DNA from: Macrotis lagotis
Lineage: Eukaryota; Chordata; Mammalia; Peramelemorphia; Peramelidae
DNA length: 64,000 nucleotides
Reading direction: 5' to 3'
Assembly: GCF_037893015.1 (NCBI RefSeq)
Contig: NC_133665.1
Coordinates: 19,505,207-19,569,206, forward strand
This document shows, in pieces, positions 47,401 to 61,100 of this stretch; position 1 is the stretch's first letter, and every line of letters starts with the position of its first letter. Under the pieces are notes generated by a model. That model worked only from the letters and a program-made list of their open reading frames with translations, ran no database searches and was not told the origin of the DNA. The translations under genes and the position numbers were made by a program.

Positions 47401-50400
47401 TAAAATTGGCAATTTAAGTGAAATGGATGAATATTTATAAAAATATAAATTGCTTAGATTATGAGGAAACAAAACACCTAAAAAATAATCCCTATTTTGG
47501 AAAAAGAATTGAACAAGTTATCAATGAGCTCCTTAAGAAAAAAACTACCAGGATCAGATGAATTTATTAACCATTTAAAGAAATATATATATAAAATTGC
47601 CCTGATATCCTAGAAGCAGAGGGCAAGATAGAAATGGAGAGAATCCACTGATCTCCCTGAGAAAGAGATCCAAAAAAAAAAAAACAAAACACCAACCCCC
47701 AGGAATATTACAGCCAAATTCTAGAACTCCCAAGTCAAAGAGAAAATATTACAGGCAGCCAGAAGGACACAATTCAAGTATCATGGAGCTACAGTCAGGA
47801 TCACACAGGACTTAGCAGCAGCTACATTGGAAGCTTGTAGGGCTTGGAATATAATATTCTGGAAGGCAAGAGATTAGAATGCAAATGAGAATCAACTACC
47901 CAGCAAAAATGAATGTCCTCTTCCAGGGAAAAAGATGGACTTTTCAATGAACCAGGGGAATTTCAAATGTTCCTGTTGGAATGGCCAGAGCTGAAAAGGC
48001 CAGAGCTGAAAAGAAGATTTGATCTTCAAATACAGGACTCAGGTGAAGCATAGAGAATGGAGGAGTATGGTAAATTATGAAGGACTTAATGATGATGGAC
48101 TACATGTATTACTGTATACCAAAATGATACTGATAATACTCACATGAACCTTCTCATTTAATGGAGCAGGTAGAAGGAGCTTTTATAGAAGGACAGGAGA
48201 AAACTGAATTTGAAATATATTGTGGGGTAAAAGTGGAGTCAATAGATAAAAGGGAAATGTAATGGGAGAAAGAAAAAGGAGAGGAGGAATAGGTTAAGAT
48301 ATTTCATATAATAAGATTTTTCTTTATTACAACAAGCTAGTCCAATGATATGGAAGGGGGGGGAAGGCAAGGGGGAATAAGGGAATCTTTGCTCTCAACA
48401 GAGGTGGCTAGGAGAGGAAACAGCATATATACTCAATGGGGTATAGACATTTGGAGTAAGGAGAGAATGGAGACAGGAGGAAGGGGGGATGTGAGTGATG
48501 GAGTAGACGATGGAACATGGGGGAGAGCGGTCAAATATAACACATTTTCTTTTTTACTTCTTGCAAGGGGCTGGGATTGGATGGCCTGTCCAGGAGCATA
48601 GGGCCAGTTGGATGCTAGGCCTTAAGGGGTGTTATGTGGACTCGGGCCTCTCGGCCCCAGGGCCAGGGAATCTGTCTGCTGCACCACTCAACTACCCTAC
48701 AGCAAAGACAGAGTGAAAGGAGAGAGAAAATATAGTTCATGGTAGTAGAGAAGTACGAATGGAGGGAGTTGCGATCAGCAATGGCAACGGTGGAAAAATA
48801 TGGACTAACTTTTGTGATGGACTTATAAAGAATGTGATCCACCCGCGACAGTGCTGGTAGTGTTGGAACACAGACTGAGCACATTTTTTATTATTCTTAT
48901 TTTTCTGGAGGGGGGGTGCAGGGCAAATGGGGCTGGGTGGCCTGCCTGGGGCCGCACAGCTGGGTGATTGTTGGGTGTCTGAGGCTGAAATTGGACCTGG
49001 GTGCTCCTGGCTCAAGGGCCAGTGATCTGTCTGCCACCCAGCCACCCATACTATTATTATTATTATTACTACTATTTTATTTTATTTTGGGTCTTTTTTG
49101 TTTGTTTGTTTTTTGTAGGGCAATGGGGTTGGTTGGAGTGGCTTGCATGTGGTCACACAGCTGGGTGATTGTTGGGTGTCTGGGGCCAGATTTGGGCTCG
49201 GGTGCTCCTGGCTCCAGGGCCAGTGCTCTGTCCACTGTGCCACCTGGCCATACCTACAATTATTATTATTATAATACCTAAATTTATTATTATTATCATT
49301 ATTATTGTTGTTGTTGTTATTATTATTTTAATTTTTTCTCTCCCTTTTACTTTATTCCTCATGAGGGTCTATATTTTTGGGGGAAGGAGGTATTATGTTT
49401 ACTCTTAAACAAGGATATTTTAGTAATGTATATTAAAAAAACATCATTTGCACAAAATAAGAATAAATAAATAAAAATGGTAAAGGAAAAAAGCTACTAG
49501 AAACAATTAGCAACTTTAGCAAAGTTGCAAGATGTAAAATAAACCCACATAAATCCTCAGCATTTCTATATATTACTAGCAAGATACAGCAGCAAAAGTT
49601 AAGAGAAATCCCATTTAAAGTAACTTCAGATAATATAAAATGCTTGGGAGTCTACATGCCAAGGCAGATTCAGAAATTCTATGAAAACAACTATAGAACA
49701 ATTTTCACACAAATAAAATCAGATGTGAATAACTGGGCAAATATCAACTACTCGATGGATAATCTGAGCTAATATAATAAAAATGACAACTCTATCTAAA
49801 TTAAACTATTTCCTTAGTGCCTTACCAATCAAACTTCCAAAAAATTACTTTAATGAGCTAGAAAAAATTGTAACTACATATGAAGAAACAAAGTCAAGAA
49901 TATCAAGGGATTTAATGAAAAAAAAAAAGTACAAAAGAAGGTGGCTTAGCCTTACCAGATCTAAAATGTCAATTTTAGGTTCCCAGATTCACCTTCACAA
50001 CTGTTTAACCACTAATGGAGTTGAAATACAATCACAATAAATATATTAAATGTTTTCATAATGCCAATTTTTAAAAAACTTTAAAAACTATTTCTAATTC
50101 AATTTTTCTTAAGTAGATGCCTGTACTTGAGAAAAAAGGGAGTCTTATAAGAAAATAACAAAAGATAAATGGAAGCTTTTTGTGGAATTTCTAAAAGTGA
50201 CTTCTCTGAATTTCTATGCTTTTATCTATCAGTCATGATTAAGATCATTTTTTTGTGTGATTCTCAATCAGAATTAAGGGGACAGAAGGACATTAAGATT
50301 TTCCTTTGCAGATGAACAAAATTTCTAATAGAGGAAATGAAAGAAAAATTAGGGATGGTAAATTATGAAAAAAAGATCACCTGAAAGGGAATTGAATTAT

Positions 50401-53400
50401 GAATGATAAAAGACTAGAAAAGATTCACAGGGAGTACACAGAATTCCTTTGAGGTGACAAAGTTCAACAGTTCACCTGTTCTGACTACCAGCAAGTCTCA
50501 CTAGTCCTTTTAGAGAGGTAGGAAGTTAGCAAGGCTTTAGTATGAGGTAGGAAATAAGAGGAAGAAGAGGGGTAGAAGAGGCTAAGCATCAGTGTACCCA
50601 AACTGTTCAGATCTATTCAATGAGAGAATCTGTTCAGAAAGCCATCCAAATCTAAGTTTAAAATAATCTTTTCTACCTAAAGCTAATTTGACTTCATAAA
50701 TAAATTTCTCTCCTGACCTAAAATATCTCATCTCCATCTGCCCTTCAGACATATCAAACTTGATATTCAGTAGACAAATGAAACTCAGGATGTTCAAAAC
50801 AGAACTCGTTATCTTTCTCTCTAAACCCAGCCCTTCTTCCCAAGCACTGCAGAAGGCAACACCATCCTCCTAGTCTCTCAGACTCACAACTAGGAGACAT
50901 CCCAGATTCCTCACTATTTCTCATTTATATTATTGTTGTCAATCTCTCTCAAATATTTCCTTTTTTCTCCTCTGACACTGACACTACTCTGGTACAGGCC
51001 CATGTCATTTCATTCCTAGATTATTGTAACAATCGGCAACTTCTAAAGTGATTTTCCTAAAAAACAGTTCTGATCCTGTCATTCAATATACTCCAGTGGC
51101 ATCTTACCGCCTCTGGGATCAAATACAAAATGTTCTATTTAGCATTCCAAGTCCTTCACAATCAATCCTCTTATACCACACTGCCCCCAATAGGCACTCT
51201 TCAAATCCCATAACACTTTCTACCTGGCTATTACACCAAGAAGACATTCCATCACACAGCTTTGTGCATTTTTTCTGACTGTTGCCCTGTCAGGAATGCT
51301 TTCTTTCCTCTGCTGATCTACTGACTTCCCTGGCTTCCATTAAGTCCAAAAAGAAATCCCACCTTCTAAAGGAAGCCTTCCCTTCCCTAACCTCTCTTAA
51401 TTCCAATGCTTTCCCTCTTTTAATTGTTTCACATTTATCCCATATACAGATTGCTTTGTTTGCATGCTATTTCTAATATTAGACTATAAATAAACACCTT
51501 CAAGACATGGACAGACCTTGGTCCTGGGTGCTTGGCAAATAGTAAAATTTAATAAATATTTACTCATTTGAGTTGAACTAAATAAATATCAAAGAAATAA
51601 CATGCTCTTCCATATTATCTACAGGTCTAAGAAATTCTAATTTTCCAATTAAACCAAGTTACATGCCTAAAACAAGCAGGAAAGTGTATCAAAAGGCAAT
51701 TCTGTATCTATAGATAGTTGACACTGAAATTTATAAAAATGCTTCATAAGTCAAAGATGATCTATGACTAAACTTCAAAAAAAATTCTTCAAAGTGTCTA
51801 GTATTTTAAAGTGGAGTTTTAAATAGAAAAGAAGAAACTGGTATAGTAGGGTTTTTTTTTTTTTTTTTGGCAAGGCAAAAGTTAAGTGACTTACCCAAAG
51901 TTACATAGTCAAGTATTAAGGACTGAAGCTGGATTTGAACTTAGGTCCTCCTGACTCCAGGGCTGGTACTCTATCCACTGCACCACCTAACTGCCCCCTT
52001 GTATAGTACTTTCAAAATTTGTTAATAAAAAAAAAATCAGATAACTTCAATAACATATCTACATTTCACTCTATTCTCCAAATATACTGTTAACTGGCTA
52101 GCAAGCATTTAAATGAAATTGGTAAGGTATATAAAGACATACCAGTGTTTGGTGGTGGGGGCTTATTGTGTATCCACTTAACTACTTTTATGCCATTCTG
52201 TGCAGTAACAATGTTTACTCCAGGAACACAGGTGATGAGATGTTCCAAGGGAACTCCACCTTGATCTTCCTGCACCACTTCTAGATCACTGAACTCTGCA
52301 GTGTAGCAATCTGGGAAACTACAAGGAAACACATGAAAGTTAAAAGAATCATCATTAAGTAGTAAAATAATTTGGGGCAGCTAAGTCGTGCAGTGAATGG
52401 AGCATGGGCCCTGGAGTCAGGAGGACCTGAGTTCAAATTTGACCTTAGGCACTTACTAATTATCTAGCTGTGTGACCTTGGGCAAGTCACTTAACCCCAC
52501 TGCTTTGCAAAAATGTAAAAAAAAAAAGAAGTGAAATAATTTAAAGATATCTCAATGATATATAATTTTCATTTACATAAAGTACTCTGCAAACCACAAA
52601 AGTTTGTCAGCTATAGAAATATCAACTATTTAGAAATAACAAAGGAACTCCACCATGAGAACTTCAATTTAGTAATAAAACCTCATCCATGAAACAAGAT
52701 ATGCTCCATTTGTTCAGGTCATGTTTTTCCCAAGATATAATGAAATCTTATTCTATTTTACAATTTCCTCATTTAACCAAGTTAAGATTGGGTTGAGTGA
52801 AAAAGCAAGGCAAAGCCCCAGGTAATATTTCTTTGTACTTTGCAAGGAAAGATTCTCTCTCTGTCCAATTTAACTAAAAAGGGGAACATGAAATTCATTT
52901 TATTCTGGTTTGACATTAAAAGTGACTTTCAAAATTATTCACCTCAGCAACGGCACAGTGCCTTCATGTGTTTGTAGAAGACTATGAACCTGGGGTGCAA
53001 ATGTCTTCAGAGAGAGTCTAACATAAGGAATCTTGTATGAGTCTGGATCAAATTCATGTTCACTAAAGTAATGAGAAAAAATATTTAGTTACCTATTTAT
53101 GTTTTTAACAAACAGACCATAACATCAATTTTTTAAAGAATGAAAGAAAACATTTATGACAGGATGAATTTTTTTTTAAAGATGCCTTGATAGTCTACCT
53201 GAAATCTTTATTGGAGCAGTGCTGCTTGCAGACAGGTTCATGATATTCTAGTTCTTCAAATATTATTGGACTACAATTAGTTGATGAACCATCATGGGAC
53301 TGGGAAGACCCTAAGGGACTCTGTCGCGCCTGGCTACTAGGGAGCAGGCATACCATCCACCCATTTCCTTGATCACGTATTGCTACAGTGTCTGTTAATT

Positions 53401-55087
53401 TATATAGGTCTGATACACTCAATTTGTGTCCAAACCTAAATAGAAAAGGAAAACAAGAAGTACAGAATTTAAATTTACAGTTCAAAAAATTATTCTCAAT
53501 ACTATATGGAAAAATTCATCAGTTTGAGTAATTTAACAGATTAGAAAAATAATCACTATTTATATGACTGCCATATTCATTAATAGAAAACTGAGTTTGT
53601 TAGCAATTTCATTAAGCAGTGAAATTCTGTCAACTTACTTTTTTTCATAAACATCCGTGAACTTATACAAAGGCAAGCAACAAGCAGGAGCATCTTGAAG
53701 AATAGCTATTATTTCTGAGCTATAAAGATAAAAAATTAGAAAAATATTTCTACAACTTATTTCAAACCATTTTTGTAAATAGATTACAAAATCATTTCAT
53801 TATTATTATTACAATTATTCACCCAATGAATTTAAGCTTCTTAAGTTCTCTAGAATTTTTAAAACAAAGATCTGGGAACCAAAGAGCAAGGTGAGGTTCT
53901 ATAATGTAGGTTTGATAAAATACAACCAGAAGATGTTCTATTTTACTAGAAAGTAAAATGAGAACAATTAGCAATCTAATAATGAGGGGACACACTTCAA
54001 TAAATGTATTGAATGTCATATGAATTGGAATTGTTATAGTTCAGAAGATCATGCTTTAAAATGAGCTATTAATGGCAAACATCTACTATCCTATTATCAA
54101 GCAATCAACAACCATGTATTAAACAACTATTATGTGCCTATATACTTTTATCAAAATGATAAATTATCAAAAAAAACACAAAAATTATTTAGAGCTTTCA
54201 GTTTCAGAAAACATTTTACAGATGTTATCCCATTTGATTCTCACATCAGTCCTGAAGTAGATGCTATTATTGTCTTTATTTACAGAAGTTGAGGCTGAGA
54301 GCTGATGTGACCTGTCCAGTGTCAGTTAGTAACTTCCTAAGCAATGCCCATGCTCAAGCCTCTCTCCTATCCAATGCATTTCCACAGATTGAGTCATTTT
54401 CCTAAGTGCCTAATTATGTCCTTAATCCTACTTGATAAACTCTAACTGCCCCCTATTATATAGCCTCTAGGACAGAAATCTCTCTGTGTAGTTTTTTTTT
54501 TAAGGTTTTTTCAAGGCAAATGGGGTTAAGTGGCTTGCCCAAGGCCACACAGCTAGGTAATTATTAAGTGTCTGAGACCGGATTTGAACCCAGGTACTCC
54601 TGACTCCAGGGCCGGTGCTTTAGCCACTGAGCCACCTAGCCACCCCTCTGTATAGTTTTTTAAGATTCTTTAGAACATGGCCATGTCCTGCTTTCCATCC
54701 TCACTATAAATTACTACATCTGCACACTCTATAGAGGGCATGATAGAGAAGCAAATCAAGGAAAATGTTTCTAATATCACAAATTCATATTGGTGCTTCT
54801 GCTAGAATCAAAACTGTTAACAGCTAAGTTTCTCAACACGAACTTAAAAGACAGAATCCTAAAGTTAAAATTTGGGAGTTAAATTGAACCTACACTTAAC
54901 ATATAAGAGATATGATATCTTATATGGATAATTTCACTGTCTCTTTACTGGTTTGGAAGTAAAGATTTTCAGGTCTTTGCTTTTAAAATTTAATTTCATT
55001 TTTCTATTTTTCAAAAGCATCTAATCTGTGAACATTAGATGACCTGCTACTTTATTTCTTTGTGCAAATCACAGCTAAGTTTTACTT

Positions 55088-55139
<52 letters not shown>

Positions 55140-58100
55140 TTTTAGGTTTTTGCAAGGCAAACGGGGTTAAGTGGCTTGCCCAAGGCCACACAGCTAGGTA
55201 ATTATTAAGTGTCTGAGACTGGATTTGAACCCAGGTACTCCTGACTCCAGGGCCGGTGCTTTATCCACTACACCACCTAGCCACCCTCAGTTGTACTTCT
55301 TTAAATGAATGACCATGGCATTATAAACTTGAACAAGGATGGAGAAATATTATTTCTAATACATTAATTTATAAGTAGGTATTAGTAAACATTTAAAACA
55401 CCTGGGGAATACAGCACAGGAAGATTTGAGTTCAAATCTAGCCTCAGTCATTTACTAACTGAATAAACTCGGGCAAGTCACTTAACTGTCTCAGCCTCAA
55501 TTTTCCCATCAGTAAAAATGGAGATAATAATAGTAGCTACCTTACAGAGTAATTCCAAGAATCAAATGAGATAAGCTACATGTAAATCATATAGCATTTA
55601 TATGAATACTAGCTCTGATACTGCAAATGTAATCATTTTATAGGTCAAAATTTGTTCTCCTGTAATAGAATTTTTTTTTTTTTTTACCTTAGCAAAGACA
55701 ATGATTTAGTAGCAGTTCTGGTGGCTAAAGAGACTTGGATTCTTTTGCTGCCAATTTTATATCTGTGAAGACTATTCACTGCAATGATTGCTTCCTGCAA
55801 GTTTTCCATCTGAACAATAGCTTTTAACTGATAATCCGTATGAGGGCTGAGTTCTATGCTCTTCACCTAATCGAGCAAAAAGCAAAACTGTATAAGCTTC
55901 TTGTCAAGAATTCGAATACAACGAAAAAAGTGCAAAGGAAGGTGGCTTAGCCCTACCAGATCTAAAATTATATTATAAATCATCAATCATCAAAACTGTC
56001 TGGTACTGGCTAAGAAAAAGAGTGGTGGATCAGTGGAATAGACTAGGTACAATAGCAGGAAATGATTATAGTAATCTGCTGTTTGATAAACCCAAAGTGT
56101 CCAACTTCGGGGACAAAAACTCTCTCTTCAATAAAAACTGTTGGGAAAATTGGAAGTCAGTATGGTAGAAACTTGGATTAGACCAACACTTCATACCCTA
56201 TACCAAGGTAAGATCAAAATGGATACAGGATTTAGACATAAAAGACAACATTATAAGCAAACTAGGAGATCAAGGAAAAGTTTACCTGTCAGATCTATGG
56301 AAAGGGAAGCAGTTTATGAGCAAGGAAGAGATGGAGAACATCATTAAAAACAAACTAGATAATTTTGACTACATTAAATGAAAAAGCTTTTGCACAGACA
56401 AAACCACTGTAACCAAGGTCAAAAGAAATGTAGCAAACTGGGAAACAATTTTTACAACTAGTACTTCTGACAAAGGACTCATTTTGAAAATATATAGAGA
56501 ACTGAGTCAAATTTTCAAAAAAAACAAACCATTCCCCAATTGATAAATGGTCAAAGGATGTGCAGAGGCAATTTACATATGAGGAAATCAAAGCGATCCA
56601 TAGTCATAAGAAAAATTGCTCTAAATAATTACTTAATAAAGAAATGCAAATTAAAGCATCTCTGAAGTGCCATCTCATACCTCTCAGACTGGCCAATATG
56701 ACCAGAAAGGACAATGATCAAAGTTGGAAGGGATATGGGAAATCTGGGTCACTAATACATTGTTGGTGGAGCTGTGAACTCATCCAATCTTTCTGGAGAG
56801 CAATTTATTGCCCAAAGGGCAATAAAAATGCGCATACCCTTTAATACAGCCAATACCACTACTGGGTCTATACCCTGAAGAGATCATGAAAAAGGCTAAA
56901 AACATCACTTGTACAAAAATATTCATAGCAGCTCTGTTTGTGGTGACAAAGAACTGGAATTTGAGTGAATGTCCATCAACTGAGGAATGGTTGAACAAAT
57001 TGTGGTATATATACGTTATGGAACACAACTGTTCTATTAGAAACTAGGAGGGATAGGAATTCAGAGAAGCCTGGACTGATTTGCATAAATTGATGCTGAG
57101 TGAGATGAAAAGAACCAGAAGAACATAGTACACCATAACAGTAACATGGGGTTGATGATCAACTTTAATGGATTTGATCATTCCATCAGTGCAACAATCA
57201 GGGACAATTTGGGTGTATCTGCGATGGAGAATACCATCTGTATCCAGAGAAAGAACTATGGAGTTTGAACAAAGACTGAAGACTATTCTTCTAATTTAAA
57301 AAAACATACAACAAAAAACATTATTTTATTATGTAATTTTGCTATATCTTATATTTTATTTTTTTTCCCTTAAGGATATGATTTCTCTCTCAACACATTC
57401 AATTTAGATCAATGTATAGTACGGAAACAATGTAAAGACTAACAGAATGCCTTCTGTGGGGGGTGGGGGGGGAAGGAAGCAAGATTGGGGGGAAAATTGT
57501 AAAATCCCAAAATAAATAAATAAATAATCAAAATTTAAAAAAAAAAGAATTCAAATACAGCAAATCACTACAAATGAGCCTGATTTCACTGAGATCATTT
57601 TTAAAACTTAGTGTGATAATAGGAAATACACAACTTTCTTGTTCTGTAATTATTTGAGCTTACTTTGTTTCAGGAGCAGACCTCTAGTTAAAATTAAGGT
57701 GAACTTCAGGTACACAAGTCAAGGTCACTAGATCTACAGTAGTCAGAGTAAGAAACTCAAAACAGAAACATTCATGGCATCTTTTCTTGACTTTCTAAAT
57801 ATCAGAAAAACGTAGATTGAAAATAATAACTGAGGTATTGTTAGCAAGCTGAATCTAAAAGCAGTACGCTAGATGGACCAAATACTAATAGTAAGAAATC
57901 ATAACAATTCTGAAGCAATCTCAGTTTTATATCTTATATTTTAATTATTATTAAGAAATATCATCCATTTATATCTAAGTGTCATTTATTCCAGCCCCAT
58001 GTTCATGGTGATTCTGGGGAAGCACTCCCTGGAGGGGGGGGGGGGAGTGAAAAAGATTGTCTCTGTAGCTCTAATTTTAGTGATTCAAAGTGATTCCAAG

Positions 58101-61100
58101 AAGACCAGAAGCAAAAAGAAATGAGTTTGATTTCCATTTTTTTATTTACAATAATAATTTCATGCATTATATATTAAAAGCGATCTTATATATTGAATTA
58201 GACTACAGTAAAGCACTAAAATTATACTATACTAAACACTTAAACCACTAATGTTTGCTCCACTAGACAACTTAAAACTCTTTTAGCAAAGGGGACAAAT
58301 ATCTGCCAAAAATATAAAAACAACACAAAGAAAAATTTCGAGATTACCTTGCCATGCCTAGAGAAAGCTTCTTGCATCACTTGCTGCAATTCCTTCCGAG
58401 ACATTCTGTAGTCAATATTACTAATCTGTATATCAGCACCATTTGCAAATGGGTCAGGGCAGTCTGAACTGCTAGGATTTGTAGCACTGAAAGTAAGTGG
58501 GGATGCTCTGTTCAAAAGGTTTGGAGATACACTCCTGCTTAAAAATAAAAGTATATTAAAATATACCAAATGTAATGTTTTTTTAATTTCACTATATAGA
58601 TGACCCTAAAAATATATTTATTGTTTAAAAATTCTTTGCATATCCTAGCATAATTATACTCATTTTCAAAATAACTGTAATATTTGTTGACTTGTAATTT
58701 AAATTGTTAAGTGCATTAAGTATTCTTAGCTTTAAGAATTTTTATGGCACAGTAGATAAGGCATTGGTTTTAAGAGTCAGAAAAACTTTTAAATCTCATT
58801 TCAGATATTTACTAGCTGTGCTATAATGTCACTTAATCTCTCAGAACTTGTTTCCTCAAACTGCAAGATAAGGCTATTTTAATTATTCCAATATTGTTAT
58901 GTGAGAAAAACTATTTTTAAATTTTAAAGCATTATATAAATGAATTATTATTAATAAAAGAAAAACAAACATGCTAATCTGGGAAATTTCCTTTTAAATA
59001 CTTACTCTCTCATCAAATTAAAGTTTAAAACTTGGCATATAAAAATTCCACCTAAACATTAGGGATTAATTTATTCTATTCCTATTTCTCTTTCCAGTCT
59101 ATCTGGATTCTCTGTTTTATCAAAAGTCCTCTCCCTGTAGAGAAAAATCTTAAACCTGTTTTATGAATTCTCAAATGTCTCGAGAATCTTTCTGTAATTA
59201 TCTTTTCTAAATTAAAAAACCAAAAAAAAGCATTAATTTGGACTCTTGTGATATGCTTAGTTTTGTGACCTCTCCACCCATACTTGATTTAACTTTAGAA
59301 AACTTAACAAAATTAAGTATGATGACTGGAAAAAAAAAGGCAAAATTAATGGAACTTCTAGTTCAGAGGGGGATAGATGTTTTTTGCATGTTTGATTATT
59401 TTGAATGATAACTTAAACTACATTTGTGATTTGATTGACTTTTAGGAGATTGCCAGGTAAGGTATCTCTCTCTACAATGCAAACTGTAAATTTCTTGCAG
59501 CTAGTCTTAGAGAACTGTTTAGAAAACTGAGAGAATAAGTAATTTACCAAGAATCACAGAGCTAGTTTATGTCAAAGGTAGGACTTGAATACAGGGCTTC
59601 CTGTCTCTAAGGCCAATTCTCTATCAATCATACCACAAGGTCTCTATAATTTATTAAATTTACAATAAAAATTAGAAAAATATGTATGCTTTGAATCTTT
59701 GAAGTCCTAAATAATTAGATGTGATAACTAATATTTGTTAAATTAAGACAACCAGCAGTCTGATTGTAGGTCAGATTTGTTTAGCAGGACCACAAGGATC
59801 AATCATAAACTCAAGATTTCTCTATCTCTCTGAAGAGCAATCTTAATTAAATCTTCCCTTTCAGTTTTAAGCCAAAATCATCAGTGTAGAGTATAGCACA
59901 AGTGTGCTATTCCCATTCCACAAGACCACTATCAATTTCTTAAAGTTTTTTTTCTTTTATAGGTTCTTTTCCAAGGCAATGGGGTTAAGTGGCTCGCCCA
60001 AGGTCACATAGCTAGGTAATTATTAAGTGTCTGAGGTCGGATTTAAACTCAGGTACTCCTGACTCCAGGGCCAGTGTTCTATCCACTGTGCAACCTAGCC
60101 ACCCCAATTTCTTTAAGGTTTTACACAAACTGAGGACCACAGACCCATGGATCTAGCCTTATTCATTTAAAAAAAAATAGTTTTGGAAAATTATCAGAAA
60201 TCATTATTTTCCCATAGAGTTCCATGATTACATGATAATAGCATACTTTCAATCAAAAGTAAATTAACATTTCCTATAATTTCCCTTGTCATATATTTTC
60301 TTAATCTTTTTTTTTTGGCTTTTGCAAGGCAATGGGGTTAAGTGACTTGCCCAAGGTCACATAGCTAGGGAATTAGTAAGTGTCTGAGGCCGGATTTGAA
60401 TTCAAGTCCTCCTGACTCCAGGGCCAGTGCTCTATCCACCACCTAGCGGCCCTTATATATTTTCAAATAAAAAAAATCCCCATGAAAAATCTAAACATTC
60501 ATAATTAAAGCTGGTTTTTACCTAGAAGACCAATTCTGAGACACAAGCAAAGGACTGAGTTGCCTTGATGTAGTCAACTTGCTAAAAGCAGATGGATAAC
60601 TGACTTGGAACATAATCTCCTCTTTATCTTTTTTCTCTACAGGTGAACTGGTAATACTTCGGTTACCAGGGTTCTCTTTCCTAATTAAGAAAAAAAAAGG
60701 GGGGGGGGGAGAAAATTTATTTTGTACCATAATAAATTAATTCAGTTTTAAAATAAGTAGCTTCACATACTTCTGACAGTTTCTATAAACAGATTCTGCT
60801 GATCCTGCAGTTTTAGATGTCAGAGTTTCAGCACTTGAAGCACGAGAATTATTTTGTGGAGAAGGTGTATCCATCCTTAGCTGATCTTGCTGGTGGTGTT
60901 CGTTGTTTTTATTATTTGTATTAGATTCAATTCGGCACAGTTCCTTAAACAGATACAAAGATAATATTACTTAAAATATGACTGCTACCAGGTCTAAGGT
61001 ACAAAATGAAATAACTAACACCCCTTGAATTTATCTGTGTTAGATGGAACAGAAGTCAAAGAGGACACAAAGAAAAACTTTAAAAATCAAGTTGTCAAAA

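Larger units (their letters stand above)
47585..49475 (+). mobile_element. Second HAL1-type element, 5'-truncated, with three antisense SINEs
   Basis: ORF1 C-terminal domain at 47590-48010 (conceptually [33 protein letters not shown], comparable to the L1 ORF1 C-terminal KAAREKG and RLTADLSAETLQARREW), then a long spacer and the HAL1 tail. SINEs are embedded at 48545-48700, 48900-49050 and 49085-49250. It replaces the RT core of the host L1. Confidence 0.65.
41420..50000 (+). mobile_element. L1 with 5'UTR, ORF1 and ORF2 pieces, broken by two HAL1-type insertions
   Basis: Parts: 5'UTR and ORF1 start 41420-42486; ORF1 rest 45000-45620 (gaaaaggaggtacaaaagct; basic C-terminal domain with gtcaaagagaaaacactgca); spacer 45620-46160; ORF2 endonuclease to early RT 46160-47575 (ctggaacaaaatctattatg; gcaattattaggagcttttt); ORF2 after the RT core 49480-50000 (aatcctcagcatttctatat; ccaatcaaacttccaaaaaa). 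The RT catalytic core is absent and all frames are broken. It lies antisense in the 12-kb MARF1 intron. Confidence 0.8.

Noticed and set aside
48350-49408. Several frames of 70-121 codons, including a hydrophobic poly-Ile/Leu one
   Set aside because: Products of G-rich altered SINEs and ATT/GTT repeats inside a HAL1-type element.
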